A stretch of 64,000 bases of DNA. Origin: Acetoanaerobium pronyense (GTDB lineage: Bacteria > Bacillota > Clostridia > Peptostreptococcales > Filifactoraceae). Below the pieces are notes generated by a model, which saw only the letters and a list, made by a program, of their open reading frames with translations, ran no database searches and was not told the DNA's origin. Each line of letters begins with the position of its first letter. Position 1 is the stretch's first letter. Shown in pieces: positions 24,946 through 33,740 of this stretch. A program made the translations under genes and the position numbers. Location of the stretch: assembly GCF_017874355.1 (NCBI RefSeq), contig NZ_JAGGLI010000007.1, forward strand, positions 34,126 to 98,125, written 5' to 3'.

Positions 24946-25395
24946 ATGGATAACAAGAATAATGAAATAAATAAAATTCAAGACATGAAGTCGAGAGAAA
25001 ATGAAGACTTTAAAGGACAGAAAGAAACAGTAGTAAATATAGCTGATATTAAAGAAAAAAAAGAACTACATTATAAAACAGATAAAGAAACTACAAAAAA
25101 GCCAAAAAAAGAAATCGATTTTATGCTCCTAGGCATAGTAGCGATTATTATAGTAGCATCTATATCAATGATATTCACATATATAGACCAAGAGATGCAA
25201 ATAGCTGAGCTAAGAGAGCAACGAGCAGTGATTCTCGAAAAAGAAAAAGTGGAAGAAAAGGAAATAGAGCGTCTCGAAAAAATCCTAAGCCAAGTAGGAA
25301 CTATGGAATTCATAGAAAGACAGGCGAGAGAAAGACTAGGTATGATAAAACCAGGTGAGACGATATATATAGACCTAAACAAAATGAGAAACTAA
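24946..25395 (+). CDS. divIC: DivIC/FtsB-family septum formation initiator
   Basis: 149 residues from the ATG at 24946, 9 bp behind GAGGTAG; a TTG at 24937 touches that site and overlaps rqcP. A charged cytoplasmic stretch of about 55 residues is followed by one membrane segment (FMLLGIVAIIIVASISMIFTYI), a coiled coil (EKEKVEEKEIERLEKILSQ) and ERQARERLGMIKPGE, the conserved FtsB/DivIC end. It takes part in cell-division complex assembly. Confidence 0.88.
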   Translation: MDNKNNEINKIQDMKSRENEDFKGQKETVVNIADIKEKKELHYKTDKETTKKPKKEIDFMLLGIVAIIIVASISMIFTYIDQEMQIAELREQRAVILEKEKVEEKEIERLEKILSQVGTMEFIERQARERLGMIKPGETIYIDLNKMRN

Positions 25396-25486
25396 TTCAA
25401 ATAATGATTTTAATCTACAATATTAACCTTTGTTTTCCTTTAATATCCAAATTAATATACGAAAATTAAGTTAGGGAGAAAAAACT

Positions 25487-26401
25487 ATGAAAATGGCGTC
25501 GATAGATATAGGTACAAACTCTATGAGACTTCTAATCACAGATTATGAAGGGAATTTTAAGGACAGAAAAAAATATGTAAACATCACTAGAATAGGCAGA
25601 GGCGTCGATGAAAATGGATATATCAGTGAAGAAGCAATCGATAGGAATATAAAAGCCCTTAAGGAGTTTGTGGATATAGCAAAAGAAGAAAACTGCAAAG
25701 ATATATTTGTCATGGGGACATCCGCACTTAGAGATAGCAAAAATAGAGAAGACTTTATTAAAAGAGCAGAAAAAGAAGCAGGAATAAGAGTTAATATCAT
25801 CACAGGAGATGATGAAGCCAGCCTTGGTTTTTATGGAGTTGCGGCAGGTCTCAAAGAATCTGGGCAAGTCCTTGTACTAGATATAGGAGGAGGCTCCACT
25901 GAGTTCATCCTCGGAGATACAAATGATGGGATTATTTTTTCAAAAAGCGAAGATATTGGCTCTGTACGCCTCACTGAAAAATTCGTAAAAAATGATCCCG
26001 TTAAAGACAATGAAATCGTAGATATGGAAAAATATATCCATATGGTTACCCAAAATACTATTGACATATTAAAGACCTATCATATCAAAACTCTGATAGG
26101 GATAGGAGGGACTGCTACGTCCATTTCTTCTATGGCTCAGGAGCTTGAAGTATATGATATGGAAAAAGTCCACCAGAGCATTATAATGTATGAAGAGATT
26201 GAGGGTATACTCGATGGTCTTAAATCAAAAACCCTAGAAGAAAGAATGATGATTAAAGGACTACAGCCCAAAAGAGCAGATGTAATCACTGCTGGAACAG
26301 TAATACTAAAAAGGATAATGAAGGACCTTTCTATGAAGGATATTCTTGTTAGCGAATATGACAACCTAGAAGGGCTTATATATAGAAATTCAAAAATCTA
26401 G
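25487..26401 (+). CDS. Ppx/GppA-family phosphatase
   Basis: 304 residues, the short form. ASIDIGTNSMRLLI is the N-terminal phosphate loop of the actin-like fold, VMGTSALRDSKNREDF and VLDIGGGSTEFIL the following motifs. The family degrades polyphosphate or the pppGpp alarmone; the short form cannot be assigned further. GGGAG lies before the ATG. It ends the housekeeping block. Confidence 0.92.
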   Translation: MKMASIDIGTNSMRLLITDYEGNFKDRKKYVNITRIGRGVDENGYISEEAIDRNIKALKEFVDIAKEENCKDIFVMGTSALRDSKNREDFIKRAEKEAGIRVNIITGDDEASLGFYGVAAGLKESGQVLVLDIGGGSTEFILGDTNDGIIFSKSEDIGSVRLTEKFVKNDPVKDNEIVDMEKYIHMVTQNTIDILKTYHIKTLIGIGGTATSISSMAQELEVYDMEKVHQSIIMYEEIEGILDGLKSKTLEERMMIKGLQPKRADVITAGTVILKRIMKDLSMKDILVSEYDNLEGLIYRNSKI

Positions 26402-26439
26402 ATGTGAAAATAAAGAGTGTAAATAATTTTGTGTATGAT

Positions 26440-26487
26440 AATACCTCTGGATTGAGATAAAATATAATCAATCTGGAGGTATTTTAA
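26440..26487 (+). terminator. Terminator after the Ppx/GppA gene
   Basis: AATACCTCTGGATTGA pairs with TCAATCTGGAGGTATT (14 of 16), then TTTTAATT. Confidence 0.75.
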
Positions 26488-26501
26488 TTATGGCTAAAAT
26501 T

Positions 26502-26529
26502 AAAAGGAATGGCAGCTGCCATTCCTTTT
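26502..26529 (-). terminator. Terminator of the stalk-domain gene on the minus strand
   Basis: A perfect palindrome, AAAAGGAATGGCAG with its complement, followed on the minus strand by TTTTAATTTTAG. A small open frame across it is not a gene. Confidence 0.7.
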
Positions 26530-26561
26530 ATCTTATAAATAAATCAGTTTTAAAACTAGTA

Positions 26562-27380
26562 TTAGTTTATTCTACCACTGATTCTTCTTCCATCATAAGT
26601 GTAATCCCCTATTTTTGTAGGGCTGTTTCTGTACTCTCCATTATAGATAGTTATATAAACAGTAGCATCTTTAAAAGATTTTCTAGCCTCTTCAGACAAA
26701 TCTTCTATATACTCATCAAAATATCTAAAATCATCTTTAAGTGCTGTGATTTGTGAACTAGTAAGTGTTTTAGGTATATACATTTCTATCTCTAAATCAT
26801 TTCTATATGCATCAACTCTAAATTCGAAATCTATAGTCCCAACATTAGTTGGACCAGAGTATCTGCTAAATGTACGGCTTCTGTTGAATGTGTCTTCAAG
26901 ATCTCTTAAAGCTCTGCTGTCAGATGTAGATGAAGACGAGTTGTTTTCTTTTTTAAGTTTATCTACTTCAGCTCCAAGTCTTGTATTTTCAGCTTTAAGA
27001 TCTTCAGCTTCTTTTGTTTTTGCCTGAAGCTGTACATTAAGAGCTGCAAGTTGTTGCTGATAAAGTGCTACTTCCCCACTTGAAGATGTACCTGATGGAG
27101 TGATATTTACAGATGCAGTAGAAGCATCCCACTGAGCATTTACGACACCTAGCTGATTTAAAGTAGACAGAGGTATGTAGATTCTGCTGTCAGCTATAAA
27201 TGGCTTGAACTGCCTGTCGTTGATATATTGCTGAGTACCATTTACATTAAGCTTGAAAGTGTCATAAAAAGCATCAAGCTTTATAGGAGTGCTAGCTGCA
27301 AATGCTACGCTGCCTAGAGTCATTACTCCCACAAGTGCTCCAAGAATAGCCGCTTTTTTCTTTGAACTAAATAATTTCAT
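26562..27380 (-). CDS. Secreted stalk-domain protein (copper amine oxidase N-terminal-like) with coiled coil
   Basis: 272 residues from the ATG at 27380, which has AGGAGG 8 bp upstream. Residues 1-28 are a signal peptide ending in AFA. Residues about 30-95 are a stalk domain (FKLNVNGTQQYINDRQFKPF, IYIPLSTLNQLGV). Residues about 105-155 form a coiled coil, then a serine-rich linker and a C-terminal domain of about 100 residues that I do not recognise. Stalk domains occur in surface proteins of Clostridia and are thought to serve attachment. A Pho-box-like site lies upstream. Function in the envelope is inferred. Confidence 0.75.
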   Translation of the reverse strand: MKLFSSKKKAAILGALVGVMTLGSVAFAASTPIKLDAFYDTFKLNVNGTQQYINDRQFKPFIADSRIYIPLSTLNQLGVVNAQWDASTASVNITPSGTSSSGEVALYQQQLAALNVQLQAKTKEAEDLKAENTRLGAEVDKLKKENNSSSSTSDSRALRDLEDTFNRSRTFSRYSGPTNVGTIDFEFRVDAYRNDLEIEMYIPKTLTSSQITALKDDFRYFDEYIEDLSEEARKSFKDATVYITIYNGEYRNSPTKIGDYTYDGRRISGRIN

Positions 27381-27745
27381 TCCAATTTCCTCCTTTTGAT
27401 TATAAATACTTCCGATTTTAAAATGATTTGCATTAATCTTCATGATTAAAGCTAAAACCAATCCCATATTAAATAATATCATATTACCTTCACGATGACA
27501 CCATTATATACCCAACTCATTACGGCAGTGTTACAGAACTTTTACAGAATATATATATTTAAAAAAATATAATTAAAAAAATATTACATTTTAGTATTTG
27601 GACTAAAATCATCTAAAAAATCCAGTATAATAGACGATATATATAATGTAATTTTATAAGAAATAATAAAAGTTCTATATCACTAGATTTAGATGATATA
27701 TTTCGGGTAGTTTCACCAAATATCATGATGGAAAGGAACAAAAAT
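27381..27745. other. Intergenic region between divergent surface genes
   Basis: 365 bp, very AT-rich. It holds the leader and promoter of the minus-strand stalk gene, a TATAAT at 27626-27631 (no good -35) that may serve the giant surface protein gene, and a small hairpin at 27691-27727 (ATGATAT-TTT against AAATATCAT with one bulge) just before that gene's ribosome site. No RNA gene was recognised. Confidence 0.5.
27503..27547 (-). promoter_or_regulatory. Pho-box-like direct repeat and -10 of the stalk-domain gene
   Basis: On the minus strand, CTGTAAAAGTTCTGTAAC (27547-27530) is a direct repeat with 11-bp period. It is followed after 21 bp by TATAAT (27508-27503). No -35 hexamer is visible. 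The box matches the layout CTGT-N7-CTGTAAC known from PhoB-type sites. Confidence 0.5.
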
Positions 27746-30700
27746 ATGATAACTAGAAAAAGGACCCTATCTATTATTACTGCATTTATGATGCTTTTTA
27801 TTGGAATTCCATTTGAAGCATTTGCTGCAACACCTATTTCCATTACAGAATTCAACTTTGTCCAAGAATCTGTATCCGGAAATACATCGGTAAAAGTATT
27901 TATTACAGGAGGAAATCTAGATACTGTTGATAATATTATTATTAACAATGGAATTAGTCCAGTAGCTGTATCGGCCATGCCTGGAGCTACAATGACTAAA
28001 ACTAGGAGCCTTATCACTATAACTGCGCCCCTAAATGCTCCAAACCCTCCGGCAACAGACTACACAGCACTCAATTTCAACCTTAATGGTAATACTACAA
28101 TAACTTTAGAGTCCCCTAGTGAATCTAAGGCGTTTACAGTAAATGTAAATAATCTTCCCTCTATGGATTCTCTTACTCAGAGAAAGATATATGTAGGAGA
28201 TCAGCTTACTCTAAATGGAAGAGATTTTACTGGAGTAACAGAAGTAGCAATAGCCAATGCAGGACATTCAGTAAGTGAAACACCTGCTGAAATTACTGTT
28301 AATCCAACTTCTATAGTAATACCAAGCATTAAAAGAGGTACATTAAACGCCCAGTCAGATATAATTCTAAAAAAGCAAAATTCAACTACTGTAGATGGAC
28401 AACCTGTTCCAGTTACTTTCTCAGTAGTTTACAAAAATTCAGTTACAGTGCTTCAAAAAATAGAGGGACTTGAAAATCTAAGAGTAGTACCATCACAAGG
28501 CCCTCCAAATAGATCAAATCTTATTAATGTGGCAGCACTAGACACAGATTTAACCACAATTCTTAAAAATAAATTTAATGATAATATGGATATTTATCTT
28601 AGAAACAGTGAAGATGAAACTAAAGAAATAAAACTGCTCAACCCTAGGCTTAGAAGAGATGGACCAAATAATACAGGTGATGTGATAGGACTCGAAGCTT
28701 TTACAGTTGCAAATAGTCCTTTTAATTTAATTAATGTTCCAATGCATGTGGTGATAAGAGACAGAAACAACCCAGCAGCAGAGGCAATAGCATTAAATGC
28801 ATTTAGATTTACAGAAGGATCAAACGTACTTACAGTAGCAGGAGCAGTACCAGGAAGAGCAAAAGATAATGTTCCTACAGATATTACAATACTCGGTAGA
28901 AATATAATAAATATTAATACTCCAGATATAGTAAGACCTACAGGGGCGGTAATTACGCCAGCATCAACACCGCCTGCGAATCCTACAAGAGAAGGAAATA
29001 CACTAAATATTAAATACTCTGTAGGGGGAAATCCTACATATGGAGGAAAAATAATAAGTGAAATAGAAAGAAATATAGAAGCTATAGTTGGTCTAAAGAC
29101 AGTTCCATTAGATGTAGAAATCGACGTAACAAAACCATCCACAGATAATTATGGACTTAAGCATTTTACCACTCCTTCAGAGGATGGACTTGTAGTAAAA
29201 ACTCAAAGTTTAACAGCGGATAAGCCCAGATACGATATTACGGTAGATACAGAAACAATAATTACACTTGAAGATGGAACTAAAATATCTATATTTGAAA
29301 GCGCAACCCTTTCTGGTGGCTTTATATTCGATCCAGCAGAGATAAGACCGGTAATTACAGGAGTGGAGCCAGTATACGGATATTTCCACAAAGTTGATAC
29401 AGTGACCAAGCCTCTTATGATTAGGATTAAAGGTTCAAACCTTCAGGCTATAAGAGTTGATGACCCTGCTAACCCAGGACAAAGAATAACGAAATATCCG
29501 CAGGTTAACTTCTATACACCAGGAGGACAGCTTATAGGAGAGGTTCAGCTTTCGAATCTTCAAGGAGACAAGAAAATACTGAGCAATGGACTTCCTATAG
29601 ATGGAGAGTTTAGCACATTGGGAGACACCTATGTAATCGCTATAGAACCAGCAACTGGTTCAGAGCTTAAAGAAAGAATAAAAAACGAACCTCTTGATCC
29701 TGCTGGTTTTCACAAACTATTTGGATTTATAGAAGTGATTAACCCAGAAGGAGGAAGAAATCTATATAACATAGATTCCCCTAGATTTGAGTTTAGATAT
29801 CCATCAGGAGAAGAATCACCTACAGAAGGGCATCCAAAACAACCATTCATTAATGAAGTACTTCACAAAGGAGCACCAGCAACAACCCTTAGCTCTGACG
29901 AAGAAAATGAAATAGAAATCAAATTCACTGCAAACACAGGAATTACAAATCTCAACACAGTAAGAGTCACATTAGATGGAATGGACGTCACAAGTAGAAT
30001 CACAAATAGAGCATTCCAAGGAGACAACGCAGTTATAAAACTTAAAACCCCAAAAGGTATAGCCGGAGAGACTAGGCTTCAGGTTATAATCACAGAAGGG
30101 CTTATGGATTCATATGACCTAAGATTTGCACCAATCACTGGACCTGTACTAAAAGAGCTTATACCAGACTCAGGAGATCCAGGGACAATAGTAGTAATTA
30201 AACGTAACAATCAAGCAAATAACGTGAGATTTATAAGACCTAATCTTACATCTGACAATGAACTCCTGCAAATAGGAACTAAAGTTCTTTTAAATGGTCA
30301 AGACGTTAATGAATATTTTAGAGATACTAACGATGATATAGAACATCAAGATAGTGATATTTTCTTTGACTCATCGAACCCAGAAAACAGACCAAAGCTC
30401 CCTGGTAAATATGTATATGTAGTAGATGCAGATACCATAATCGTAAAGATACCAGAGTCTAAACTTCCAGGAAACTATAATCTACAGGTTAGAAATCCGG
30501 ACCTTAGTGAGAGCCTTGGGCTTCAGTTTAGAATCATTGATACTGGAGGTTCAAAAACAGAAATAAACACTATAGATCCAAATAGAGGAGACATCAAAGG
30601 TGGAATAATAAGCACCATAACAGCAGGTGGAAACACTACCTTTAGAGGAGAAGTAGACGTATTCTTTGGAAGTCAAAAGGGACAAGTAGTTGGATATAGC

Positions 30701-33700
30701 CTAGATTTCAAAGAAGCATATGTACAGGTACCGCCACTTGTAGACTCAGTCATAACACCGGGACAGTCGTACACAGTTCCAGTTACCGTAAAAAACAAGG
30801 TGAATCAATCAACGGGAACGAAACTAGACGGATTCACATATTTCAACCCAGCATATGACATTAGAATCAATAGTATATATAGACAAGGATTACCTTCAAA
30901 CGACCCAAATGCAAACAAGGGAAATGTTGGAGACTTAGTTTGGATAGAAGGGGATAACTTTAGAGCAAAAAAAGAAGCTGATGAAGTTATAAACATCCCA
31001 TCAATTTATTTTGGATACAAAAAAGCTACCGAAATAATAAACTATGACATTATAGAAGAAGGACAAGATGGAACTGTAAAACTTTCAAGAATACTAGTAA
31101 GAGTTCCAGAAAAACCTATAAACGTTGCCGAAGATGGCTCTGTAGATCTTATGGTAATTAACGAGGATGGGGCTACAGCAATAAGGCAAAAAGGATTTAT
31201 CTACTCATCTGGAAATCCAGAGATAATCCAAAATTCATCAATACTTTCAGCTTCTAGATTTACAGATACAATAAATGTAAGTGCTAGAGATATCAATTCA
31301 AATGGTCTTATAGTTGCCTTTGGAAATAAAAGCTATAAGACAGATTTGGGAGACTTAGGAGCTGATTTAGAAACTATAAATGAAATAGAAAAGCTTCATA
31401 TAAGATATAGACCGGGAGCTGGAAATAATATAGAGGTCTTTTACAAAGCGCCAGATGGTACCCTAACACTTATGGCGGATGCAGAAAATACAACAGGTGG
31501 AAGATTCAGAATCGGGGCAGTAGGAGAAAAAACAGTAATAGGGATAAACTGGAGAAATCCAGAGTATCATAAAGCTACGAACCTAGCCAACAATGTAGCC
31601 CTTCTTTCTAGACTAAACAAGGAATATGTATCTATTGGAATAGAAAGATCTGGAAACATCAACCAGCTTGTAGTAAGAAGAGGGCTTGGAAAGGTAGAAA
31701 AAGTAGACCTTAACGAAACTACAAGAGTATCAAATATAAGGATAAATACCCCATATAATGATAGAATAGAAACTACAACAATTACACTAATAAACCAAGA
31801 CGGTTCATCAGCATCAGCACCTTTCAACTTTACTGGAGGTCTTACAGCCCCAGTAATTACAGATATAGAAGGCAGTAAAGACAGGCAGGTTAGAATAGGT
31901 GGATCTGATATTGATGCAAAGGTTTATAGTCATGACTTTAATGCAACAGGTGGAGTAGTAAAGATACTAGGCTCTAATATGGCAGGAATAAAATCTGTTA
32001 GAATTGGAGACAAAGAAGCTAAAATTGAGGCAGTGAGTCCAGACAATGACTTTGTAATAGTTTCAATTCCAAAGGGAACTGCCCCAGAGGTTAGAGTACC
32101 TCAGGTTGTATCCATATCAACTGGAGAAGGAAATGCTTTTTCAGACAGTGCAACCCCGCCCGTATACTTTATGTATATAGCAGCAGAATCAAAACCTGTA
32201 ATAGACACTATAACTCCAGATAAAGGGCCACGAACTGGCGGAACATTTATCAGGGTTACAGGAAGTGGATTTAGAGAAACAGATGAATTTGGAATAGAAG
32301 ATAGAATTACAGTAAACTTAAATGGTTCCCCTGCAGCACTTAGAAACATAGAGAAAAATGGAAATGGTGAAATAACAGCAATAAACATTACCGCACCTCA
32401 ATCTGTTGCCGGAGCAGGAAAGCTTCAGGTTATAAATGCAGATGGAGGAGCCTCAGATGAAAAACCATTCACATATATCTCTCAACCTAAGATAAGTGAA
32501 TCAGAAGGAGCTATATTCTTTAACGATACTCAGACAGAAGTTAAAATAATAGGTGAAGATTTTAGAGCAGGAGCGAAAGTAATAATTGGTGGAGAACTTA
32601 TAAAATCAAGAACAGCCCCAGATGGCGCAAAAGCTTCAGGTATCCTTGGAGTAACTGCTGGTATCAACCAAGATGCCCATGTAACAGGTGGAGTTGAAGC
32701 TGCAGCAGTGACTGTAGAAGGAACTACTACTATAAAATTCAAAATGCCTGAGGGAGTGCTTTCCCTAGAAAATACTTCAATCATAATAGTTAACCCAGAT
32801 GGTGGTATATCAGACCCTGGGGAAGGAAACGTAAAACCTCCAGTCCCAGACGTACCAGACATTGAAGCTATACCAGGCTTTGAAAGAAGTATGATTCTTA
32901 GATGGAACATTGACAAAGACGTACTAAATGCAGCAGAAAAATTTGAGATATATGCAAGAGAAGACAGAAGCTCAACAGATTACGTATTTGTTGGAGACAC
33001 TAAAGGAACTGAGTTTGTAGTAAGAGGGTTAAAGCCAGATACTAGATATCAGTTTAATGTAAGAGTACTAAACAAATTCGGACAGGCAAATGACGTAGGA
33101 TATGTAAGGGCTACAACCCTTAGAGAAAGAGATGACTACAAAGAAAAAGACAAAATAATAGAAGCTGAAAATACAGTAAGAGAGATTCAGACTCAAGGCA
33201 AGCAAGAAGTTGTAGGAAATACTCTTCAGTATACTGTAGGAACATCTGAAAACTTTATCAACCTTGCAAACTTTAATCAAAATGAAAAATATATTCAAAT
33301 ACCAGCAAGAGATATAAAAAGAGGAGTAAAGACTCTGACAATATCAGATAGAGGAATGACAATGAACATTCCTTACTCTAGCCTAAATGTCAGCCAGATA
33401 ACCTCAGCTTCAGATGATGCATTCTTTAGAATCAAGCTCACATCTGTAAACAACCAGATGCAAGAAAGCATAGGAGCACTAGTTCCAAGAAATATGAGCA
33501 GAAACTCTAGAGTATACTCTATAGACTTTGAAGTAGTTGATAAAAGACTAACATCACCAGTATTTAGCCTAAACGGTATGTCTTCAATGTCAATCACTCC
33601 AGATAGAGGAACATCTTTAAACAACACTATATATAGATACAATGAATCAGGTCATAATCTACTTCCTGTAGGAGTAGGAACTATTCAGCTCAGAGAAGCA

Positions 33701-33730
33701 GGACACTACCTACTTCTTTCACCAAGATAG
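27746..33730 (+). CDS. Giant secreted IPT/TIG-domain surface protein
   Basis: 1994 residues from the ATG at 27746, which has GAAAGGA 8 bp upstream. A signal peptide ends near AFA (residue 27). Most of the protein consists of repeated immunoglobulin-like IPT/TIG modules, recognisable by openings such as ITPDKGPRTGGTFIRVTGSGF, IDPNRGDIKGG and IPDSGDPGTIV. Residues about 1700-1790 are a fibronectin type III module (LKPDTRYQFNVRVLN). The last 200 residues are not recognised. There is no SLH domain, stalk domain, or LPXTG motif at the end, so how it is held is unclear. It is the first gene of a four-gene operon (next gap 10 bp). Confidence 0.85.
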   Translation: MITRKRTLSIITAFMMLFIGIPFEAFAATPISITEFNFVQESVSGNTSVKVFITGGNLDTVDNIIINNGISPVAVSAMPGATMTKTRSLITITAPLNAPNPPATDYTALNFNLNGNTTITLESPSESKAFTVNVNNLPSMDSLTQRKIYVGDQLTLNGRDFTGVTEVAIANAGHSVSETPAEITVNPTSIVIPSIKRGTLNAQSDIILKKQNSTTVDGQPVPVTFSVVYKNSVTVLQKIEGLENLRVVPSQGPPNRSNLINVAALDTDLTTILKNKFNDNMDIYLRNSEDETKEIKLLNPRLRRDGPNNTGDVIGLEAFTVANSPFNLINVPMHVVIRDRNNPAAEAIALNAFRFTEGSNVLTVAGAVPGRAKDNVPTDITILGRNIININTPDIVRPTGAVITPASTPPANPTREGNTLNIKYSVGGNPTYGGKIISEIERNIEAIVGLKTVPLDVEIDVTKPSTDNYGLKHFTTPSEDGLVVKTQSLTADKPRYDITVDTETIITLEDGTKISIFESATLSGGFIFDPAEIRPVITGVEPVYGYFHKVDTVTKPLMIRIKGSNLQAIRVDDPANPGQRITKYPQVNFYTPGGQLIGEVQLSNLQGDKKILSNGLPIDGEFSTLGDTYVIAIEPATGSELKERIKNEPLDPAGFHKLFGFIEVINPEGGRNLYNIDSPRFEFRYPSGEESPTEGHPKQPFINEVLHKGAPATTLSSDEENEIEIKFTANTGITNLNTVRVTLDGMDVTSRITNRAFQGDNAVIKLKTPKGIAGETRLQVIITEGLMDSYDLRFAPITGPVLKELIPDSGDPGTIVVIKRNNQANNVRFIRPNLTSDNELLQIGTKVLLNGQDVNEYFRDTNDDIEHQDSDIFFDSSNPENRPKLPGKYVYVVDADTIIVKIPESKLPGNYNLQVRNPDLSESLGLQFRIIDTGGSKTEINTIDPNRGDIKGGIISTITAGGNTTFRGEVDVFFGSQKGQVVGYSLDFKEAYVQVPPLVDSVITPGQSYTVPVTVKNKVNQSTGTKLDGFTYFNPAYDIRINSIYRQGLPSNDPNANKGNVGDLVWIEGDNFRAKKEADEVINIPSIYFGYKKATEIINYDIIEEGQDGTVKLSRILVRVPEKPINVAEDGSVDLMVINEDGATAIRQKGFIYSSGNPEIIQNSSILSASRFTDTINVSARDINSNGLIVAFGNKSYKTDLGDLGADLETINEIEKLHIRYRPGAGNNIEVFYKAPDGTLTLMADAENTTGGRFRIGAVGEKTVIGINWRNPEYHKATNLANNVALLSRLNKEYVSIGIERSGNINQLVVRRGLGKVEKVDLNETTRVSNIRINTPYNDRIETTTITLINQDGSSASAPFNFTGGLTAPVITDIEGSKDRQVRIGGSDIDAKVYSHDFNATGGVVKILGSNMAGIKSVRIGDKEAKIEAVSPDNDFVIVSIPKGTAPEVRVPQVVSISTGEGNAFSDSATPPVYFMYIAAESKPVIDTITPDKGPRTGGTFIRVTGSGFRETDEFGIEDRITVNLNGSPAALRNIEKNGNGEITAINITAPQSVAGAGKLQVINADGGASDEKPFTYISQPKISESEGAIFFNDTQTEVKIIGEDFRAGAKVIIGGELIKSRTAPDGAKASGILGVTAGINQDAHVTGGVEAAAVTVEGTTTIKFKMPEGVLSLENTSIIIVNPDGGISDPGEGNVKPPVPDVPDIEAIPGFERSMILRWNIDKDVLNAAEKFEIYAREDRSSTDYVFVGDTKGTEFVVRGLKPDTRYQFNVRVLNKFGQANDVGYVRATTLRERDDYKEKDKIIEAENTVREIQTQGKQEVVGNTLQYTVGTSENFINLANFNQNEKYIQIPARDIKRGVKTLTISDRGMTMNIPYSSLNVSQITSASDDAFFRIKLTSVNNQMQESIGALVPRNMSRNSRVYSIDFEVVDKRLTSPVFSLNGMSSMSITPDRGTSLNNTIYRYNESGHNLLPVGVGTIQLREAGHYLLLSPR

Positions 33731-33740
33731 GAGAATAGAT

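Noticed and set aside
26490..26756. Open frame on the plus strand after the Ppx/GppA gene
   Set aside because: It starts in terminator hairpins and lies antisense to the stalk-domain gene.
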